A stretch of 5,557 nucleotides of DNA from a bacterium (lineage in GTDB: Bacteria > Patescibacteriota > Minisyncoccia > UBA9983). Under the pieces are notes generated by a model that searched no databases, was not told the DNA's origin, and saw nothing but the letters and a program-made list of their open reading frames with translations. Each line of letters begins with the position of its first letter. The first letter of the stretch is position 1. The translations under genes and the position numbers were made by a program. Positions 3,417 through 5,557 of this stretch are shown here, in pieces. The DNA is taken from NCBI GenBank assembly GCA_023244795.1, contig JAHFLR010000022.1, positions 1 through 5,557 of the forward strand. Reading direction: 5' to 3'.

Positions 3417-4613
3417 TTAAGGCATAAAGTTGCGCAAGAGTTTGGAGAAAGCTCCCCGAGTTTTACCGAGAACGTTGGCTTCTCCCGGTTCGCGGATGCC
3501 CAGTTCTTCGTCTTTAATACCTATCAAAATAAGTCCGAGCGGCACAGACCAAGCCGGATCGGTGAGGACATAATCTTTGGAGTTGGGGCCTTGCGATTTG
3601 GCGAACCCTCTCTCAAAAGATTTACAAACCTTAGCCGGAAGTTTTAATGAGGACTTGGCGATTTCGTCTAAACTTACTAAGTTAGAGCCGCCTCCAACTA
3701 AAATTATACCGGCGGGCAACAGCCCATTGCGGTTTATTTTTTTAAGATGAGCTTCTATTAAATCAAAAATATCGTTTAGCCGGGCATCTATAATATCGGA
3801 GAGTTTCTTTTTAGAGATTCCCTCGGATGAGCCATATTCTGTTTTTATTTTTTCGGCCTCCTCTAGCGGCACTTGCATACCCAGGGCGATATCGTGAGTA
3901 ATATGAGCGGAGCCGATGGGGAAGACCTCCAAAGAGAGAGGTTTACCTTCCTCAAAAACGACTATAGAAACGGTACTGGAGCCGATGTTGGTTAAAATAC
4001 AACCCACCTCTCGTTGTTGTTTAGTGAGGGCGGCAAAGCTTGAGGCATAGGGCGAGGCCACGATATCATCAATGGCAATGCCGGAGCTCTCTACCGCGTG
4101 GATGAGATCCTCAACGTGTTGAGCCAGAGAGGTAATAAATAGCATCTCCACCTCTAGTTTGGCGCCCTTCATCCCTAGCGGTCTGCCTAGCGCCGGGTTG
4201 CCGTCAATTTTGTAAGAAAGAGGAATTCTATGGAGAATATATTTATTAGACATATTGGTTAGCCCAGACTCGCACTGCTCTAGCAATCTTTTAATATCCG
4301 GGTCAGAGATTTCCGCATCGGCGCGAGATACGGTGGTGGAATCTTTGGATTTTACAGAGCCCAAGCTAATGCCCCCAATCGCCAGGTAAGCATGTTTAAT
4401 TTGTATACCGGCAGCTTTCTCCGCTCCCTTGATGGCGGAAATTACGCTTTGCCCGACCGATTCTATATCGGTGACATAGCCCTTGCGGAGGCCGGAAGTT
4501 GGCTTAGAAACAGCGGCTAAAATGTGGGGGAGTGAACCCTTTTTTTCTTCGGCCACAACAACCCTTGTTATGGAGCTGCCTATGTCGATGCCTGTTATGA
4601 TGTTTCTGGCCAT
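3417..4613 (-). CDS. ftsA: Cell division protein FtsA, actin-like membrane anchor of the Z-ring
   Basis: FtsA polymerises on the inner face of the membrane and tethers FtsZ through FtsZ's C-terminal peptide. At 398 aa it is near the usual length. The phosphate-1 motif is GIDIGSSITRVVV (8-20). The FtsA-specific 1C subdomain spans about 84-165, with ISLGSVKSKDST and EISDPDIKRLLEQC. Phosphate-2 is TNIGSSTVSIVVF (208-220), the IGSAHITHDIA segment is at 233-243, and the adenosine motif is GIILVGGGSNL (302-312). The last residues, AFSKLLRNFMP (388-398), can form an amphipathic helix (F389, L392, L393, F396, M397), the expected membrane-targeting sequence. Phosphate-2 is unusual: the common Asp is Asn209, and the usual T-T/M-D is T-V-S. 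The start has no clear Shine-Dalgarno and lies 19 nt after ybeY, so co-transcription from hisS-rpsU-ybeY is likely. The gene order points towards ftsZ, but other genes lie between. Confidence 0.95.
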   Translation of the reverse strand: MARNIITGIDIGSSITRVVVAEEKKGSLPHILAAVSKPTSGLRKGYVTDIESVGQSVISAIKGAEKAAGIQIKHAYLAIGGISLGSVKSKDSTTVSRADAEISDPDIKRLLEQCESGLTNMSNKYILHRIPLSYKIDGNPALGRPLGMKGAKLEVEMLFITSLAQHVEDLIHAVESSGIAIDDIVASPYASSFAALTKQQREVGCILTNIGSSTVSIVVFEEGKPLSLEVFPIGSAHITHDIALGMQVPLEEAEKIKTEYGSSEGISKKKLSDIIDARLNDIFDLIEAHLKKINRNGLLPAGIILVGGGSNLVSLDEIAKSSLKLPAKVCKSFERGFAKSQGPNSKDYVLTDPAWSVPLGLILIGIKDEELGIREPGEANVLGKTRGAFSKLLRNFMP

Positions 4614-4632
4614 TCCAAGAATATTTTTTGGA

Positions 4633-4986
4633 TTAGTTTTTAATTTTTAACTTTAAGTTTTCAATTATTTTTGCTTCTTCCGCTCGCATTTTAGCGCCGT
4701 GGTCGTACCCCTTAAGATGCAGGAGGGAGTGGATAATTAGATAGTCGGTATAATCTTTGAGGGGCAGCTTGTATTTAATGGCCTCTTTTTTGGCCAACGC
4801 CTCATTAATGAATATTTCCCCGTTATTTTTATCCAACGGGAAAGACAAGACATTGGTGCTCTTGTTTTTGTTCCTGTATTTTTTGTTTAGTTTTCTAATA
4901 AAAAAACTATCAGCAGGAACTATGCTTAGATTATACTTCTTTCCGAGAATTTTCTCACCTAGTCTTTTCCAATGGGTTATCCCCAT
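4633..4986 (-). CDS. ybeY: Endoribonuclease YbeY (16S rRNA 3'-end maturation), short form
   Basis: YbeY is a metal-dependent RNase needed for 16S rRNA 3'-end maturation and ribosome quality control. The diagnostic motif HSLLHLKGYDH is at 86-96, with His86, His90 and His96 in the H-x3-H-x5-H zinc-binding arrangement. Upstream are the family segments FIRKLNKKYRNKNKSTNVLSFP split across 29-50 (the N-V-L-S-F-P motif is at 45-50) and GEIFI (56-60). At 117 aa it is about 35-40 residues shorter than the E. coli and Bacillus proteins, missing at the N-terminus. This is not a wrong start: an in-frame stop lies at 4996-4998, only 9 nt upstream of the ATG. The start overlaps the rpsU stop by one base (TAATG), a translational-coupling arrangement, and has no Shine-Dalgarno of its own. 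ftsA follows after 19 nt. Confidence 0.95.
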   Translation of the reverse strand: MGITHWKRLGEKILGKKYNLSIVPADSFFIRKLNKKYRNKNKSTNVLSFPLDKNNGEIFINEALAKKEAIKYKLPLKDYTDYLIIHSLLHLKGYDHGAKMRAEEAKIIENLKLKIKN

Positions 4987-5225
4987 TAGTCTATTTTACC
5001 AAGTTTTTTGAGATGTTCTACTTTTTTCTGGCGAACGATTCTTTTTAGAGCTTTTTCTTTTTTCTTTAGAGTGGATTGCTGCCTGGCTTTAAATCTAAGA
5101 CTTTTGGCCTTGGGCAAAATTTTAGACTCCTGGACCCTACGAGTAAACCTTTTTAAAAGATTTGCCGGGGATTCGTTCTCCTTTTTTTGAACATTTACAA
5201 TGTGTATTTTTTTTGTTTTTGCCAT
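4986..5225 (-). CDS. rpsU: Small-subunit ribosomal protein bS21 (extended form)
   Basis: bS21 sits on the 30S platform close to the 16S 3' end and helps initiation. The 79-aa protein has the family core KKENESPANLLKRFTRRV (14-31) followed by QESKILPKAKSLRFKARQQ, then a Lys/Arg-rich helical tail (STLKKKEKALKRIVRQKKVEHLKKL). Compared with the usual core it carries about 10 extra N-terminal residues (MAKTKKIHIV) and a long basic tail that could run along rRNA. The core is well matched, but the family is short and basic, so identification rests mainly on residues 14-45. The ATG is supported by AAGGA 9 nt upstream, inside the last codons of hisS, which ends 5 nt before. The stop overlaps the ybeY start by one base. 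Confidence 0.88.
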   Translation of the reverse strand: MAKTKKIHIVNVQKKENESPANLLKRFTRRVQESKILPKAKSLRFKARQQSTLKKKEKALKRIVRQKKVEHLKKLGKID

Positions 5226-5230
5226 ATAAA

Positions 5231-5557
5231 TTAATCCTTGTTCTTTAAAAACTCGACCAACTTGTCAATTTTAACTGTATCTTGCGAACCTGACTCCATC
5301 TCTCGGACGATTACCGTGTTTTCTATCGCTTCTTTCTGCCCAAGGATAAGCGCATGGTTGACCCGCAACTTGGACGCTATCTTTAATTGGCCCTTTAGGC
5401 TATCTTTGCCGATTGACTGAGAGGCCGGAATTTTAGCCTTGCGCAACATTTCTATAATGCCAAAGCTTTTTAGTTTTGCGGCTTGGCCGAGTTGGACCAA
5501 AAATACCTTGGGTTTTCTTTTTTGGCGCGGACTTAGCCCTCTATCTTTCATGGCTAG
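5231..5557 (-). CDS. hisS: Histidyl-tRNA synthetase, C-terminal anticodon-binding domain (5' end outside window)
   Basis: The frame is open to the window edge, and the visible ATG at 5549-5551 is an internal Met (preceded by Leu-Ala). Only 108 residues, the C-terminal domain, are seen. HisRS is a class II synthetase that attaches histidine to tRNA-His; this alpha/beta domain reads the anticodon. Visible landmarks are the first strand VFLVQLGQAAK, the helix FGIIEMLRKAKIPA, then SLKGQLKIASKLRVNHALI, the GQKEAIENTVIVREM strand pair, and the closing helix KLVEFLKNKD. The S-L-K-x-Q-L and G-x-x-E patterns are typical of HisRS rather than of Thr/Pro/Gly synthetases, which share this fold. Catalytic motifs 1-3 lie outside the window. 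It heads the tight rpsU-ybeY-ftsA series, with 5 nt to rpsU. Confidence 0.9.
   Translation of the reverse strand, partial: LAMKDRGLSPRQKRKPKVFLVQLGQAAKLKSFGIIEMLRKAKIPASQSIGKDSLKGQLKIASKLRVNHALILGQKEAIENTVIVREMESGSQDTVKIDKLVEFLKNKD
5235..5239 (-). promoter_or_regulatory. Shine-Dalgarno of rpsU inside the hisS 3' end
   Basis: AAGGA on the - strand lies in the last Lys-Asp codons of hisS, 9 nt before the rpsU ATG. It is one of few recognisable Shine-Dalgarno sequences among the housekeeping genes here and supports the chosen rpsU start. Confidence 0.5.

Noticed and set aside
3413..3431. AACTTT...AAAGTT hairpin at the hicA/ftsA junction as a terminator
   Set aside because: The stem is 6 bp and nearly all A-T, has no T-tract, and lies partly inside ftsA. 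It is too weak.
3297..3647. + strand open frame of 116 codons overlapping the hicA end and the ftsA 3' end
   Set aside because: It is in a different frame from hicA and antisense to the conserved ftsA. It is a shadow of both.

Overview
The window looks like a piece of a small, compact bacterial genome. The best guess is a Patescibacteria / Candidate Phyla Radiation (Parcubacteria-type) organism. The reasons are tight gene spacing, a lysine-rich bS21 larger than usual cores, a short YbeY, a HisS tail of the type expected there, a chain of housekeeping genes running into ftsA and ftsZ, and many starts without a Shine-Dalgarno sequence. This placement is inference and needs a phylogeny. The standard bacterial code fits: none of the long genes reads through an in-frame TGA.

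Layout, left to right. (1) The + strand C-terminus of a thioredoxin-reductase-like flavoprotein (1-237) meets a - strand membrane-anchored DsbA-family thiol oxidoreductase (295-1020) at a shared bidirectional terminator. (2) ftsZ lies on the - strand (1076-2227), with its own promoter placed so close to the ATG that the mRNA would be leaderless or nearly so. (3) A + strand block of about 1.1 kb follows. It holds a bicistronic unit of two small unrecognised proteins, the second a zinc ribbon (promoter 2279-2311, terminator 2844-2885), and then a hicB-hicA toxin-antitoxin pair (2959-3409) with its own apparently leaderless promoter. (4) A - strand housekeeping series follows, read from the right edge: the hisS 3' end, rpsU (bS21), ybeY and ftsA. 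Gaps there are 5 nt, a 1-nt overlap, and 19 nt.

The - strand genes form a logical chain: tRNA charging (HisRS), a small-subunit protein near the 16S 3' end (bS21), a 16S 3'-end maturation nuclease (YbeY), the FtsZ membrane anchor (FtsA), and FtsZ. ftsA and ftsZ are usually neighbours. Here they keep the same strand and order but are separated by 1189 bp of opposite-strand accessory genes, so the + block looks like an insertion that split an ftsA-ftsZ unit and left ftsZ with a separate promoter.

The most unusual part is the two-gene unit at 2279-2885. It has a good promoter with a near-palindrome over the -10 region, G-rich Shine-Dalgarno sequences unlike its neighbours, and TGA and TAG stops where all nine other genes use TAA. 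Its two reading frames are in phase, separated by a single UGA and 14 open codons. No RNA genes, CRISPR arrays or insertion sequences were seen.
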